Origin: Notospermus geniculatus
Lineage: Eukaryota > Nemertea > Pilidiophora > Heteronemertea > Lineidae
Reading direction: 5' to 3'
DNA: 64,000 nt
Assembly: GCA_002633025.1 (NCBI GenBank)
Contig: NMRB01000026.1
Location: forward strand, 399,717 to 463,716
Below, piece after piece: positions 42,480 to 56,300 of this stretch. Numbering within the stretch: the stretch's first letter is position 1; every line of letters begins with the position of its first letter. A program made the position numbers and the translations under genes. The notes beneath the pieces were generated by a model. It had not been told where the DNA came from and did no database searches. It saw only the letters and a program-made list of their open reading frames with translations.

Positions 42480-42776
42480 TGGTCAGTGTACGGTGCTGCC
42501 ATCTATTGAAAGTTTGCTATGCACGCTCCAGACAGTGGCTATTTGCTGCGTGGAGCGTATTACCGTAAGGTGCTGCCGTCTATTGTCGGTATTTCTCCCA
42601 CACTCCACACAGTAATTTTGCTGCGTGGAGCGTGCCACCGTCAGGTGCTGCCCCCTATTGTTCCACACTCCAGACAGCAATTTTTGTTGCGTGGAGCTTG
42701 GTACCGTCAGGTGCTGCCACCTATTAGTGGATACTTGCCCACTCTCCAGACAGCGCTTTTAGCTGCGTGGAGATTG
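42480..42776. repeat. Minisatellite, about 4 units of 70-85 bases
   Basis: Units carry TGCGTGGAGCGT, ACCGTCAGGTGCTGCC, CTATTGT and CACTCCAGACAG in order, four times with divergence. It lies between the divergent starts of ZNF622 and sepiapterin reductase. A duplicated tract, ATTTTACGAGGAATAAAAGGAC, also occurs twice at 41940-42300. Confidence 0.85.
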
Positions 42777-43005
42777 TAAATCAAGTCGTTCATTCTCAGG
42801 TATGCGAAAATAGGCGATTCGTACTAAATTTATATACTTAAATTTACCTGCATAAAGTCTATATTGTTACTCAGTTATGTTGTTGTAATTTATATGATTT
42901 TTCACCTACTAACTGTGGTATCAAATTCGTAAAATTCGTTCACATCTGTGCATTCGCACATGCGGCCTGAACGACACCAGCGCCGCTAGTGACCAAGTCA
43001 AGAAT

Positions 43006-44446
<1,441 letters not shown>

Positions 44447-44534
44447 GTCAAGAGTTTATGAGCTGAGCAATGATTTCTTTCCCCAAAACATTGAAAAAAA
44501 ATATTTACAAAGGAGCAGATCCTTTTGAAGTTTT

Positions 44535-44600
44535 TGGTGTAGTGGCTTTGGCTCAGTTCTTGGTGAGGTCTGGAGTTCAAACCAAAAATTGTCTACAGTA
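44535..44600 (+). mobile_element. tRNA-derived SINE head
   Basis: TTGGTGTAGTGGCTTTGGCT (A-box-like) is followed 27 bases later by GGAGTTCAAACC (B-box-like), just after the SPR stop. The body is not clear. Confidence 0.4.
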
Positions 44601-45202
44601 GTTCACAGTCTGCCGGTGGTGTGTATTGTATCTAAAGGTGGCTTTGGGTATCAATCCCTCAACTTTGTTGACTTGATCAATCCAGCGAAAGCATTCCATG
44701 ACGATATACCTCGTGGTGTTCCTGGTTATTATGTTAGTCTGTGTTGTTCTATTGTATTGTTTTGTCAGTGGATCTTGAAGATAGGTACGACAACAGGTTA
44801 AACTTATGGCATAGAATCAGTTTGAAATATTGTGATATTCTATTCCATTGGTCTCCAGAACATTCCTGGGAAGTCAAGTGCATTGGCAGTCTTTTTGTGA
44901 GAGTGTCCAGGTGAAATCTAGTCAGGAGCTTCCATGTATTATATGTATCGACCGATCATGACACTGCTTTGTAGTTCGTCTCATCGATGGTATTTTGTTG
45001 GCCATGACGATTTTGCAAAAGGATGGAAATTTTTTTCTTTGGTTGGCCATGACTTATAAATAATACACCAGTATTATAATAAAATAGTTCTATTATGGGT
45101 ATATGTCCATATGGTAACTTTCATTTTTTCCTCGAGTAAGTTCAGTCAAAGTGCCTTGGTCAAAAGTAGACTCTCCCTTGCAACTAGTTGCTGCATTCGT
45201 AA

Positions 45203-45659
45203 GAACTTACACTTGCATCACTCAAAGATACTTGGGTACAGAAGAACGGCAACACGGTTGTGACATCATAAAAATATTGTGTTTTATTGATCAGTTATAG
45301 TTATGTACAGGACTAGCAAGATGAAACTTCATACATTTTAGAAAATGATGCTTCAAAATCAACTGGTACATGAAAAGGTCAACCTTTAAAGGCAAAATCC
45401 CCAAATATACAGCCATGTTTGATGTCAATTTTAAACTATTTCAGTTCTGACCAATTCATCTTTTAAATGGTCGCATATTTTGAGCTCTCTGTCAGGTTTA
45501 CATCAGGGGAAGATTTGGAGACCACAACAATGCTAACACACTTCTCCAAGTCACGTTATCTGTCTGTCTGAATTATGATGTCATTATGTAACATTATTTG
45601 AAACCATTATCAATCTAACCACATAGGTGCGTTCCTAACGTGTGATAACAGATTATTGC
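45203..45659 (+). repeat. 450-base duplication, copy A
   Basis: Direct repeat of 45750-46201, starting GAACTTACACTTGCATCACT. It ends in CAGATTATTG, where a CAGGGTTTCC element is inserted. Confidence 0.92.
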
Positions 45660-45742
45660 AGGGTTTCCGCCAGAGGGTAAAATGGGTAAAATTCCGTACC
45701 CTAAAATTTTTCCAGGGTACGGATCCGTACCCTCAAAAATTT
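45659..45742 (-). mobile_element. Truncated CAGGGTTTCC element
   Basis: CAGGGTTTCCGCCAGA and GGGTACGGATCCGTACCCTC match the reverse complement of 21182-21491. The element stops after about 84 bases, where copy B of the duplication begins. Copy B has the empty site CAGATTATTGGTAG. Confidence 0.85.
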
Positions 45743-45749
45743 GATAAAT

Positions 45750-46201
45750 GAACTTACACTTGCATCACTCAAAGATACTTGGGTACAGAAGAACGGCAAC
45801 ACGGTTGTGACATCATAAAAATATTGTGTTTTATTGATCAGATATGTACAGGACTAGCAAGATGAAACTTCATACATTTTAGAAAATGATGCTTCAAAAT
45901 CAACTGGTACATGAAAAGGTCAACCTTTAAAGGTAAAATCCCCAAATATACAGCCATGTTTGATGTCCATTTTAAACTATTTCAGTTCTGACCAATTCAT
46001 CTTTGAAATGGTCGCATATTTTGAGCTCTCTGTCAGGTTTACATGACAGGGGAAGATTTGGAGACCACAACAATGCTAACACACATCTCCAAGTCACGTT
46101 ATCTGTCTGTCTGAATTATGATGTCATTATGTAACATTATTTGAAACCATTATCAATCTAACCACATAGGTGCGTTCCTAACGTGTGATAACAGATTATT
46201 G
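45750..46201 (+). repeat. 450-base duplication, copy B
   Basis: Near-identical to 45203-45659, but passes through the insertion point without the transposon. Confidence 0.92.
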
Positions 46202-46479
46202 GTAGATGTGACTTTGGCTGTTGCATTGAAAACTTCAGCAGAACAAGCAGACAAGGCCTATGTACAGCTTCTGCAGGGATATTCATGGGAACGGAATTTC
46301 TCTGATGACCGCACCAACATGGTGTAAGGCATGTTTTCATATAATGACTCCATCATTTGCAAATTCAAAAGACCATTTAGAATATAACAAGTTTTTTACA
46401 TGCTAACTTACACCCACTAAATTAGCACCCTATCGAACAACATGTCGTACCTCAAACTTTCTCAAATGTAAAAAGAGTG

Positions 46480-46695
46480 TGCAGTGGCTCATTGTGACGT
46501 CACGTTTGACCATGCTGACATCGACGACAAAGTGCACCAGGCATAGATCATGTCATGGGTTGAAGTCACACACACTCCACTTGCGCCGACGACAAAGTGC
46601 AACACGTGGGTTGCTGACGTCATTTATCGTCCAATATGGCGGACTTAAACTGATCACATGATGCGGTGACATCATGTGCACGCTCTCTCAGTGTT
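46480..46695. mobile_element. TGACGTCA-rich dispersed repeat, copy 3
   Basis: Parallel to 37679-37915 over about 210 bases, with the words GCTCATTGTGACGTCACGTT, CTCCACTTGCGCCGACGAC and TGACGTCATTTATCG in the same order. Confidence 0.6.
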
Positions 46696-46698
46696 CTC

Positions 46699-46843
46699 GC
46701 TGGGCCTTTTAAACAGGGCGGTACCACCCCATTCAAAATTCAGAGGCCATTTTACCACCGTTTAAAAATGTAACTTGCAATGCATTTTCTATTACACCAC
46801 CGTTTGAATTTCATTTCCACCCTGTTTGAAAATCCAGGGCCTT
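46699..46843. mobile_element. Inverted-repeat element (GGGCCTTTTAAACAGGG ends)
   Basis: Left end GGGCCTTTTAAACAGGGCGG, right end CCACCCTGTTTGAAAATCCA then GGGCC. The ends are imperfect inverse copies. The interior repeats ACCACCGTTTAAA and ACCACCGTTTGAA. Confidence 0.5.
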
Positions 46844-47079
46844 AAAATCATAGGAAAATGCAGTCATCCCACTCTGTTTAGGAAAATTTCTGGCTAGAAC
46901 ACTGTCTCTATCCACCTTTTTCCTGGACCAGTCAAAATAGGGGGCACAAGAATATAAGATACCTTCTTTACGAAACAAATAGATGAATTTTATTTTTCTG
47001 TATTTCATCCGGAAAATTACAATCATTCAATAACTAGGACAACGACACATACCAACCATTTGGCTACATTATAGGCTAA

Positions 47080-47190
47080 GAATCCATTCACGTGATTTTC
47101 GAGCGGTGGGATGACGCATCCTTTGTCTGTGGCCAACACCGCGGAAACTGCTTTCAAGCGTCGGCCGCTAGAGAATCGCGTGAATGGACA
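47080..47190. mobile_element. Imperfect palindrome next to 47203-47350
   Basis: CCATTCACGTGATTTTCGAG (then CGG) pairs with CCGCTAGAGAATCGCGTGAA (then TGG). It is adjacent to a second palindrome, and the two could be parts of one composite element. Confidence 0.5.
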
Positions 47191-47202
47191 GCCAGCCTTA
47201 AG

Positions 47203-47350
47203 CTTAGCGCACATGTCCGACAAAACTCAATGCGGTAGGGGTGTCTGTTAAAATCGACTGTCCTGGCTGAATGACGAGTCGACAGCGTTGGGTCAGTCGA
47301 CTTTAAAAACACCCCTAACGGATCGAGTTTTGTCGGACATGTGCGCTAAG
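47203..47350. mobile_element. Palindromic element with 26-base perfect ends
   Basis: CTTAGCGCACATGTCCGACA (then AAACTC) at the left is exactly inverted at the right, ending GACATGTGCGCTAAG. Inner arms GGTAGGGGTGT and ACACCCCTAACG continue the pairing. It is 148 bases and non-coding. Confidence 0.75.
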
Positions 47351-48179
47351 CCTTACTCATCTAACATTGATAAGAAGATGAGTTGATTGCACCGTGTCAT
47401 TTAGCAATAATTGTGGCCTAGATCTAAATGTTTATGATACAAAGATTTGGTCAATTCTTGATATAAATACAGTGAAAAGTGCAATGAAATGGCACCCATT
47501 GTACACTGCAGCTGCTAACACCCATGAAGGTCAGAAGCAGTGCTTTATAGCTCCACAAGAGGGTAGCACATACATGCATGTATGAGAATGGAAGTCAATT
47601 TTTGGACACTTCCAATATTGTGGCGCTCTGCGTGAAATCATGAAGTGATGACACTTAACAAGGAATGTCAACTGTCCTTCCATGAAGACCAACACAAGCA
47701 TATACATTGTATAGCGGTACATACATCAACACAGTGTTTATCAAATATACATAACACAAAACTAGAAGATAAAGTGTACACTATGTGCAAGATGAAATAA
47801 ATTAGCATTCAACCCCTTGGATGCCATGTTCGTGACCTGTTAACCCTTTTACTGTGCATGATGATGGGTCTACATCATAAATTTGGCAACTAGCTCATAT
47901 CATGTGTGTCATTGACTACACCTTTGAGGAATCTATCCAATACAAATGCCTGGAAAATTGAGTTGCGCACACGGAACTTCTTCCGAGTTTGATTATACAA
48001 GAATTAAAGATGGCGTCCCCTTATGCAAGGAGCCACGCGAGCATTGACACAGTGCAAGGGTTAACCAGCCAATTCCATAAATATATAACTCTGTATGTAA
48101 AACAGATGATATGATACCCGATTCACGTCAGTGCAGTGACCTAAGTCAGACCTCCGTTAGAAAGTGCTTTTGAACCAAT

Positions 48180-48545
48180 GGGGAACCCGCTCACCGACAG
48201 GTCGGCGCTGCGAGCGCTTGTACCGAAACGACTTCATTGACGTCACTTTAGGTGTCATTGACGTCATGTTAGGTGCTGACGTTGCGTCATGAAGAAATTG
48301 CCTGTACATTTTTCTACAGGAAAAATGACACAAAAGACGTTTCTTTTATCGCCAGTGTATCTCTTCATTTTAAGAAAAAAAGGAATGAGATTAAAAGAAA
48401 ATTTCATCTGCTACACGATGATGTAAGTTTTACTGTCGGGCGACCAACAGAAATGGTTTATTTTCACGCCAGAAATGAATGGAAATAACGTTAGAAAAAC
48501 AGAGACTTCGGTACAAACGCTCGCAGCGCCACGTCGTGACGTTAG
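48180..48545. mobile_element. Inverted-repeat element, about 370 bases
   Basis: GGAACCCGCTCACCGACAGG through TCGGCGCTGCGAGCGCTTGT is imperfectly inverted at 48500-48560 (ACAAACGCTCGCAGCGCCAC through GTGTGCGGGTTCC). A 71-codon frame inside resembles nothing I recognise and is probably chance. Confidence 0.6.
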
Positions 48546-49378
48546 TGTGCGGGTTCCTCATTCAACAAATGACTGTGAAATCACACATATTGCAGTGATG
48601 AGTGCAATATTTCCTATTGCCTAGTGATTATAACTCACTGAGGATCAACCAACACCACAACTTGAAAATGTTGAAAAATATATTCGATGATCATTTTTCA
48701 GATGGCTAAAATTAACATTTCTTCAAAGAAGTCTCCCCTTTGATGGCATCTTGAAATATCAAGCTACTTCGCCTTCAAACTATATGCCCCACTCAGAGCA
48801 GCGTTGGAAGGCAAAGTGATGAACTCTTGATGGTTCAAGAGCAGAGAGTGGAACTTGAATGGAATGTGTCCTGTGGTTGTGCCTGATACTCAGTGGGTCC
48901 ATCATGAACCAGATCTCGCGCCAGTCTCCAACCAATCACAGCACATCATTTTCATGTTGTTCTCAACGTCAGAAAGGCCAGTCATCAGAATTGTCTAAGC
49001 TTTCATATTTGAGAACAAAATCACAGGTATAAATCTTCAACTCCAGCGAAACGTGCAGATGGTTGGGACCGACTTGCTCTAAGTACACTTGTTTTGAATC
49101 AATTTGACCAAGAAATCATCACCTCCACAGTTAGTACGCGTCACACAAGTGCACACGCTGTCACCAAAACATTTAAACTAGCTAACAAAAGTGGCCATGG
49201 AAAACTGCTGGCTTCAAGGTCAAACTGATTCAGAACGCCTGGTCACTCTCCTGTCAAACATGATCTCTACGCATCAAATCTCTGGTAGGGATTGTCATCC
49301 TTGATCAAACCTGGAAAGAGAAGAAAATAAAACATTTCAGGCCGCATTGAGAAAAATATTCAGAAAATTTATTTTGAG

Positions 49379-49447
49379 CATCCTGAGGTAATCCGTGATT
49401 CTTGGCACAGGGAGCGAGTGCTAAGAACCGCCGATTAGCTCAGGATG
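49379..49447. mobile_element. CATCCTGAG palindromic element, diverged copy
   Basis: Begins CATCCTGAG, ends CTCAGGATG, and contains GGGAGCGAGTGCTAAGAACC. It is a shorter, diverged relative of 56852-56951. Confidence 0.6.
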
Positions 49448-50071
49448 ATATAGGAGTGATCAGCGCACTGTTTTAGGGCAAGAGTAAGCAGATGACTTGT
49501 AATATTTCTACAAACGGGTTAAGTTCTCAGATCATTTGTAGAGAAGACTAGAATGTTGGCGCTACTGACAATGTCATGTTCACATTGTGTGAAGAACTAT
49601 TTGTACTTCTGCAAATTTGAAATGCCTTGGCTATTTTTGAAACCCAGCTTTGCTGTGATGTGCAATGATGCCATGCAGAAACTTGCGAAAATGATGAAAA
49701 GCAATCAAGCAAGCAATGATGGGGGGGGGGAGAGGGACCCAATCCTGTCCCTAATTAAAAGGGACACTGCTCTGCTGTTTATCTTGGGCAATCATTCAAA
49801 AAAGGATTAAGATCAGATGGGATGCCTTGTTAGTACAAAATTGTTTAAAATGCGGCGATGTTTTCAACTTTAACTTCCTACTCCTATGAAAATGGAACTC
49901 AAAATTTCTATCTAAATCAGCCACAGGCACTCATCACACATGCTCCATTTTGTAACTAATCGGGCGCAGATCTGGGGGGGGGGTGCACGACCAACAAATC
50001 TGTAAAATTGACCGTGAAGTTCTGAAATCTGGAGCAAATCATTGAAATTCACCGCAGATTTCAATATTTTT

Positions 50072-50118
50072 AGCACAGTGCGCCCCCTCTTTTCCAAAAT
50101 CGTGGATCCGCCCCTGAT
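50072..50118 (-). mobile_element. hAT-like element end, reversed copy
   Basis: CAGTGCGCCCCCTCTTTTCC followed by AAAATCGTGGATCCGCCCCTG is the reverse complement of the start of 20876-20990, with one or two differences. The element body probably extends left to about 49960. Confidence 0.65.
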
Positions 50119-51598
50119 TTTTGGTAGGCAGCATAAAAGCATGGTTGTAGTCAGCCTCCACTGAAATGGGGAAATCTTCACAAGAATTTGTGAAAACTCG
50201 AGTACCATTAATTCAATGGAAACTAACCAAGCGGGTTGGTTCGCTAATCTAAAAGGCCGAGTTATACGTATACCTGAGAAATGTTAGTTAAACTGGTTTC
50301 GTTTTACTTTTGTCCAGCCCTAGAACGGGTGAAAAAGGACATGCAGTGAATAGGATCAAAATAAAAGGAGAAGCCAGCCTAGCTGGAGTGGATGAAATGA
50401 ATGACCCCTTGACCCTGCCAAACCAAAGCATTCCTGAGTGAATGGAAGCTGCAAAAGTCTGACCAGCAGCTTTGAACCAATAACATGCATCTGCACCATA
50501 TTTCAGCGCATTCAGTCCTGGTGTATGCAAATCTGAATGTTGACTTCTGCCAAATACTTGACTTCAGGGCATCTTCAACATTTCAAGTACATGTAATCTC
50601 CATTAGCCAGTTAAAATGCACAACTTTTCTTCAAATGATTTTGTCTGAAGATCTACCCATTTGGAGAAATATCAAGCAAAAGATGTTGTCTGCTGACAGG
50701 AGATGACGTCTGCTGACAGAACCAACATGTCATCTGCTTACAGTTGAAACTGGTTGAGCCCAGGCCCAGTGAACTCACACCATCCAAATGGGCTCAGAAC
50801 TGGCTCCAGTCTAGTCACCAACATTTTCTATCACCACGTGATCCATCAAAAAGATCATTCTAATAACAGAAAATATCGCAACCAATTCAGTGCTCAGTGC
50901 TGAGAGCCAATGATCGGTGGATCATTCAATTCTTTCCCAACCAGAACCTGAAGCAAAATTAAAGAAATCAAGCCCTCTAGTGTCACAACAAGCATTGCTA
51001 TTTAACAAAAATTATCTATTTTTGTGTTTAGCCATGAACGAATCTATTCTAGTCACAGTGTCGTAGTCGGGTCCCGGTACATTGTAGGAAAAGAAACTTT
51101 GACTACAAAACAAAAAGCTTCAGTACAGCATGCCTCAAGAACTAAACTCAGGGGAAGCCTAATTGTTCCTTGATTAACTAAAGTATGAAGAAGTGGGATG
51201 AGACAAAAAGCAAACTGAAAAAGACATCACCATACGGCATGTACCGTACACACAAACAATTAAAGCATGGAAGTTGTTCCAAAAAAATAAACTACATTAC
51301 TTGGGACAACCAAGCCAGGTTCAAATGAGTTAAGACTTGTGCACACCACCGCCTTCTAGATTTACCCTACTCACCTGCGGGGCCTTTGAACCCAATTCCT
51401 TTTGTTGCAAGAAGGGAAGTGTACTGTATTAGGGTTGGGACATACGTTAAACGCCATACACAGTGAGAATGACCATCTCAATATTAAGAATTAACCATGG
51501 ACTGCCGTCAGCTCATGAAGTTCTTTCAAGCGACTTCCCATGTGTTGTGACCAAGATCAAAAGAAATGTAAAGCGCTTTGAAGAAACCATTTAATTTT

Positions 51599-52875
51599 TT
51601 AAACTAAACTGAAGCCAACATCACCCTGTTGGCCTCGACTCCCATCCAAATTCTTACCATATTTCTTGCGGATTTCATCGGCACGTGTCTTGCGTTCTTC
51701 CTTTCTTTCCTCGGCACGTTGTTGTCGTTCTTCGCGTTCACGTTCCCAGCGTTCCTCCTCCTTCTGATACTTCTTCTTGTTGCCTTTGCCACGGCAACAG
51801 CAGCAGTAGATGCAGCAGCATGTTGAAATCAGCAGCACGCCGGCTATCACAGCCATGGTTATGATAAGAGCCTTGAAATTTACTGGAATAAGAATTTGGA
51901 TTGGAATAATGCATTCCCTTCATCACAAATCCATCGCAATTTTATATCATGCAAAGCAAGGCGTCTGAAAATGGAGAACTTAGCATCTTGAGAAATGGCA
52001 AAGTTTGGCCGAGTTGGAAATCTCATGTGATCGATCATAAACACTTACGCCAACACACTCCCCATCTGGCATCACCAAGATCTGCACAGTCATCATGTCC
52101 AGGGATGACTTTTCCAACTGGATATGGCTTACACTTGGAAGTTGCTGTGCTGCACCACATACACTTGAGAAAGGAAGGAAAATGTGACAATTGGGTTCAC
52201 ACAACTTTACTCTTAATCCAGCAGTGACATGAACAAACCAGAACAATGGTAGAAACCTTTAGAGAAGTAGCAGTAAAATGAACTTTACTATGGTTTCATA
52301 TCTGATCAGGGGAACATTTCTGAGACTCAGATTATAAAATGCCCATCTATCAGAGCATAGTCAAATATGGCGCTGTCCGACCCATTCCACATAGCGCCAT
52401 ATTTGACTATGATCAGAGTAGGCCTATATCACATACTTACTTCTGCTTTCGCCACGCATGTGTCACAACTGTAATTAGCATTAGCGCACACTGAAACAGA
52501 AAATATTGTAGAATTGAACTTGTTGAAGATGCACGACAATATCATGATATGGATACGGGCACAGGCCTATAATACGGGCACAGGCCTNCCTGCCCGGCCG
52601 GCCTAGCTTAGATAAGATGGTCCCTAGCTTTTGGGGGAGAAACTAACTGTGATCGTCACTGACTGTGAGCTTCAGATAGGCCTTGGTCTGTACTGTACTG
52701 TACTGATCATAGAAACAAGCTGACAACCCAATAACAGCCAACTGAAGTTACCTTGCAGCGGGCTCAAGGATGGAGTTGTCGGGGGTGGTGGTGTCTTCGT
52801 CGCTGACTTCCCGTTTGCGATGCACACCAACAAAAAACACACTGAAAAAAGGGCTATCACATCTGGAATCTTCAT
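51599..52875 (-). CDS. PTTG1IP: PTTG1IP-like single-pass membrane protein
   Basis: In vertebrates PTTG1IP (PBF) binds securin and moves between membranes and nucleus. Four exons on the minus strand: 52875-52752, 52490-52441, 52163-52049, 51882-51599. They total 573 bases and 190 residues (human 180). A signal peptide lies at about residues 1-23 (MKIPDVIALFSVCFLLVCIA), followed by a Pro/Thr linker. A cysteine-rich PSI-like domain has ANYSCDTCVAKAECMWC and ARWGVCW. A membrane segment (LIITMAVIAGVLLISTCCCI) leads into a charged coiled coil (EREREERQQRAEERKEERK) and the family signature ADEIRKKYG. All junctions are GT-AG and in phase. It is head-to-head with METTL2. Confidence 0.93.
52356..52411. 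repeat. Perfect 19-bp hairpin in PTTG1IP intron 2
   Basis: CATAGTCAAATATGGCGCT (52356-52374) is exactly inverted at 52393-52411, with an 18-base loop. A small element or chance fold; no flanking duplication was resolved. Confidence 0.8.
52588..52588. other. Single-N position beside a short tandem repeat
   Basis: Lies just after two copies of ATACGGGCACAGGCCT, in PTTG1IP intron 1. Probably a collapsed repeat or a small join. Confidence 0.6.
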
Positions 52876-53338
52876 GATGACAGCACAGTAATGTTCTATG
52901 TACAAAAGAGACGTAAATGAACACTTAAAGTTCGGTTTTCTCCGCAGAGAATTGATCGAAATTTGATGTTTTTCTGTTGCGAAATTCACTTCCTCATGAA
53001 AACGTCAACAATGATCTGAGACTCAAGTCACATGACTTCACTCGGAATTCGTCAGCGCCGCGATGTAGACTGGTTACTATCTTTGCCGCTGCAATCCCGT
53101 GGCGCTCATTCCAGCGATGTCGTCGGTGCTGCTCGCACTTTCTTTTAGTTTTTGAATCGCATTTTTTCCACTGGACTAATTTTTTTGGTAACAAATTAGA
53201 AGGCAAAATAAAAACTACCATTAAGTGTTCCCAGATTTCTTTCCTTAGAAGACGCCCATCAGAAGAAAATGTCAACGACAAGACCATCAGCGGTCATCCT
53301 GGAAAAATATCACTATACCGACGACCACGACAAACACT
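52876..53338. promoter_or_regulatory. Shared divergent promoter region of PTTG1IP and METTL2
   Basis: These 463 bases lie between two outward-facing start codons, with no TATA box evident. There is no coding sequence on either strand, although an ATG at about 53272 opens a plus-strand frame different from that of METTL2. It presumably holds both 5' UTRs and start sites. Confidence 0.55.
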
Positions 53339-56300
53339 ATGGCAGAGGCAAATTCAGAATTCAAGAAAAGGCCGCAGTTTGGCAACAGATTTCTTACTGA
53401 TTCAAAGAATGTTTTTCAGCATAATGCATGGTGAGCGAAAGATAGACACTCAAAGATCAAAACCAGGTCCTCACTGTTTTCCTGGTGCTTGCGTCCCTTT
53501 CATTATTCCGATCAAAGAGGGTAGGTTCGTGGCAGAAGCCAGCTCTATGGAGCGCCATCAACGTCAAAATTGTTTCCCAATCAGCTTTTCATTGGCACAC
53601 ACCCACTTTCACATGGCTCTTAAAAACTTTTGAAAACCTGTTTGTCGACTCAATAAAGGCTATTTTAACTCTTCTGATAATGCATTTATTTCTTCAGGGA
53701 TAATGTTGTTTGGGACGAAAAACAAGAAGAAGAAGCAAAGGAAAAGGTGGCAAAGAACTCTCAGGTTTTGATGCCAGAGGAGTCCCAAGGTAGCCTATTA
53801 GACTGTAGTGGTACTACAGGTTGGAACTTCCAAATTCAGCTGGCAAACGTGTCAATTCAGGATGTCCTCTGGTGAACCTACCACCCCTGTAGTGTCAGGT
53901 TGATTGATGGCCTCACAAGCAGAGATGGAAATGGAAGCCACGATCCCCATTTCTCTCTCTCAGTGGACACCTCCACCAGTTGGACACCTCTATAAGGACA
54001 CCAAACTTCAGTCCCACGTTGGTCATTTCTATTCTTTTTGACTCTTGTAATGAGGACGCCTCTCATGATAAGGACAAAATGACAAAACCTGAAGGTGTCC
54101 TTCAGAGAGCTTCACTTTGTGTGACCTTTCAACAGGTTGTTCATTCTAAAGGTTTTGCCTTTAAATTTCGTTTGTGTATTCCAATAGTGCACACAATGCT
54201 GGTTTCACTGAATGCTTTTAATCCCATATTACTTTTATTCAGCAGTGTGTGCATTGAAATCAATGACTGAAATGGCAGGTATTGATTTGCATACAGAACA
54301 AGTAAACACTATTACACAGCAGCAGAAGTGATGAATTATTTATATTGAAAAAAGTGACTGGTGTTCTGTTGTTCAACACGGTATGCAAGACAATAATGCA
54401 TTGTTAGGTTGCCATGTCTGTGCTGAGTAACGGCCTAACTCTACTCGGTATAACTATTTCCAGGAATATGCAATCCTGCGTAATGGATGTGCATGAAAAA
54501 AATGTTTCATGGTAGTATTTCAGAATCATTGACTAAGTAGGCCTAGTCAATGATAGTTTTTGCATTTCTGCGAAAATTCAATCCTGGTGAAGCTCAGTCA
54601 GCAAGAGAACCCCCCTACTACAGACACACTATGGACACATTTGGGATTGATTCTTAGGATTCCCTCTCTACTCAGAAGTCTCCTGATTACATGGAGGTCA
54701 AAATGAATGAAAATGGCCAATATGGGACTAGATTTGGTGTCCTGAATAGAGAGATACCCTCCTGGAAAGGTGTCCCACCTTCATTTCTGTTGCACCAATG
54801 TAGTTGGATTGTCTAAACTGAAGTCAGTACATTTTAAGGGAAACGTCCCTTTCTGGACACCTCTATTTAGGACACCAACATTCAGTCCTGAGTTGGCCAT
54901 TTCCATTCAGTTTGACCTCTGTATTCATGACACCTCAGTATTTGCCAGTCCTAATGCTGTCCTTGTTATGGAGGTTTATATTCACNACTGCACAATTGCC
55001 CCCCCCCCCCCCCCACACACACACACACACCTCCATGGTTGGTGTCACTTGGACAAAGGGTAGAATTACTGGTTTTATGTGCCATTTTGTTCAATAGGCA
55101 CTATAAAGTAAACCTGTTATGTGAAGTTAACTGTCAACAACATAAACATAAGAGAAAAAAAGATGTATTGATTTGTCCCTATTGACTTATTTTGAAAAGA
55201 AGATAGTGAATATTCAGGTTATACCATTTTACTTTTGGTGACATGCCATCGATATAGCCTGATATATTCCAGATATAAATGTCATCATGAAAAGCATCTG
55301 TCAGTTTGATTTACTTGTAATTGATTTTGACGCAGATATCCTTTTTTGTGTCCAGGTATATTGAATATAAGAGGTCGTCTGATGCTGCCCCGACCTCCAC
55401 CTCAAATAAGAAATCTGTGTCTGTAGGAACAGTTCTTGTGGGATACCACCAACTTCTATTCTACTTTTTTATGCCAAAATCTAAAAGGAAAGTGGCATGC
55501 CATTCTGTGTATTGGCCCCCCCCCCATAAGATAAAATGAGCTTGGCTGACTACGTAGAACCGGGACACACGTCACGTGACCAGAAGTGTGCTTCGCGGAT
55601 GGAATGTCGCAATATTTGCCGGCGTATGATTGGTTGTTCGGCATTTCATGAACAGGATATCATGAGTGAGACATAGGTGTGTGTCATTCGTTCGGTCGGT
55701 ATGGAATGGGACGTTGTCGTTGGGAAGTGTAAGTATGGATCAAAACACAATTTGAACTAGGTGTCGATTGATTTGTGATTATCACAATGTCTTCAGGAAA
55801 TGGGCTCTCATTCTGCAGTAATGCAGGGTAACCATGGTGTCCTTCAACCGTCCTTCATGCCTTAAAGGTAGTCTGACCTCTGCCACGCCCATTGCCCAGA
55901 ATCAGGATATTGCTGAAAATACCGTAGCCAGGCTTATATTTTTTATATCCACCTGTAGGCACCATTACTACACAGGTATACGCTACCAGGTGAGTACGGT
56001 ATATAGATGGCTGTTTTGCGGTTAAGATTTCTGTACTTTCACTTCTCCCACCAACTGGAAATGTCTAGTGTCTGGGGCGGCCATCTTGAATTTTGGCGTC
56101 TAGACATGTTTGTAAATTAATTTCACATCATATTCTGCCCTTCTTTCATCAACTGCCCATTGTATCTTGCTGTACCCAACTAGCAGTTGTTTATTTGTAT
56201 TGTAGCTTTGAAATTTAGCCACAGTTGGACTAAGTCTTTGCATTAACTGGATTTTGGCTTCCTCTTTCCATATGGAGTATGGGTGAAGGAAGGAACTAAG

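Larger units (their letters stand above)
44447..51598. other. Intergenic region between SPR and PTTG1IP, repeat-rich
   Basis: No coding exon is supported in 7.1 kb. It contains a tRNA-like SINE head (44535-44600), a 450-base duplication (45203-45659 and 45750-46201), and transposon ends at 45659, 46699-46843, 47080-47350, 48180-48545, 49379-49447 and 50072-50118. AATAAA at 45077-45082 may serve SPR. Open frames here are short and unlike known proteins. Confidence 0.7.

Noticed and set aside
48273-48488. 71-codon frame inside a palindromic element
   Set aside because: No similarity to a transposase or any family I know; its codons overlap an inverted repeat.
52977-53633. 218-codon plus-strand frame at the METTL2 start
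   Set aside because: It overlaps METTL2 exon 1 in another frame and runs through its splice donor; the METTL2 frame matches the family, this one does not.
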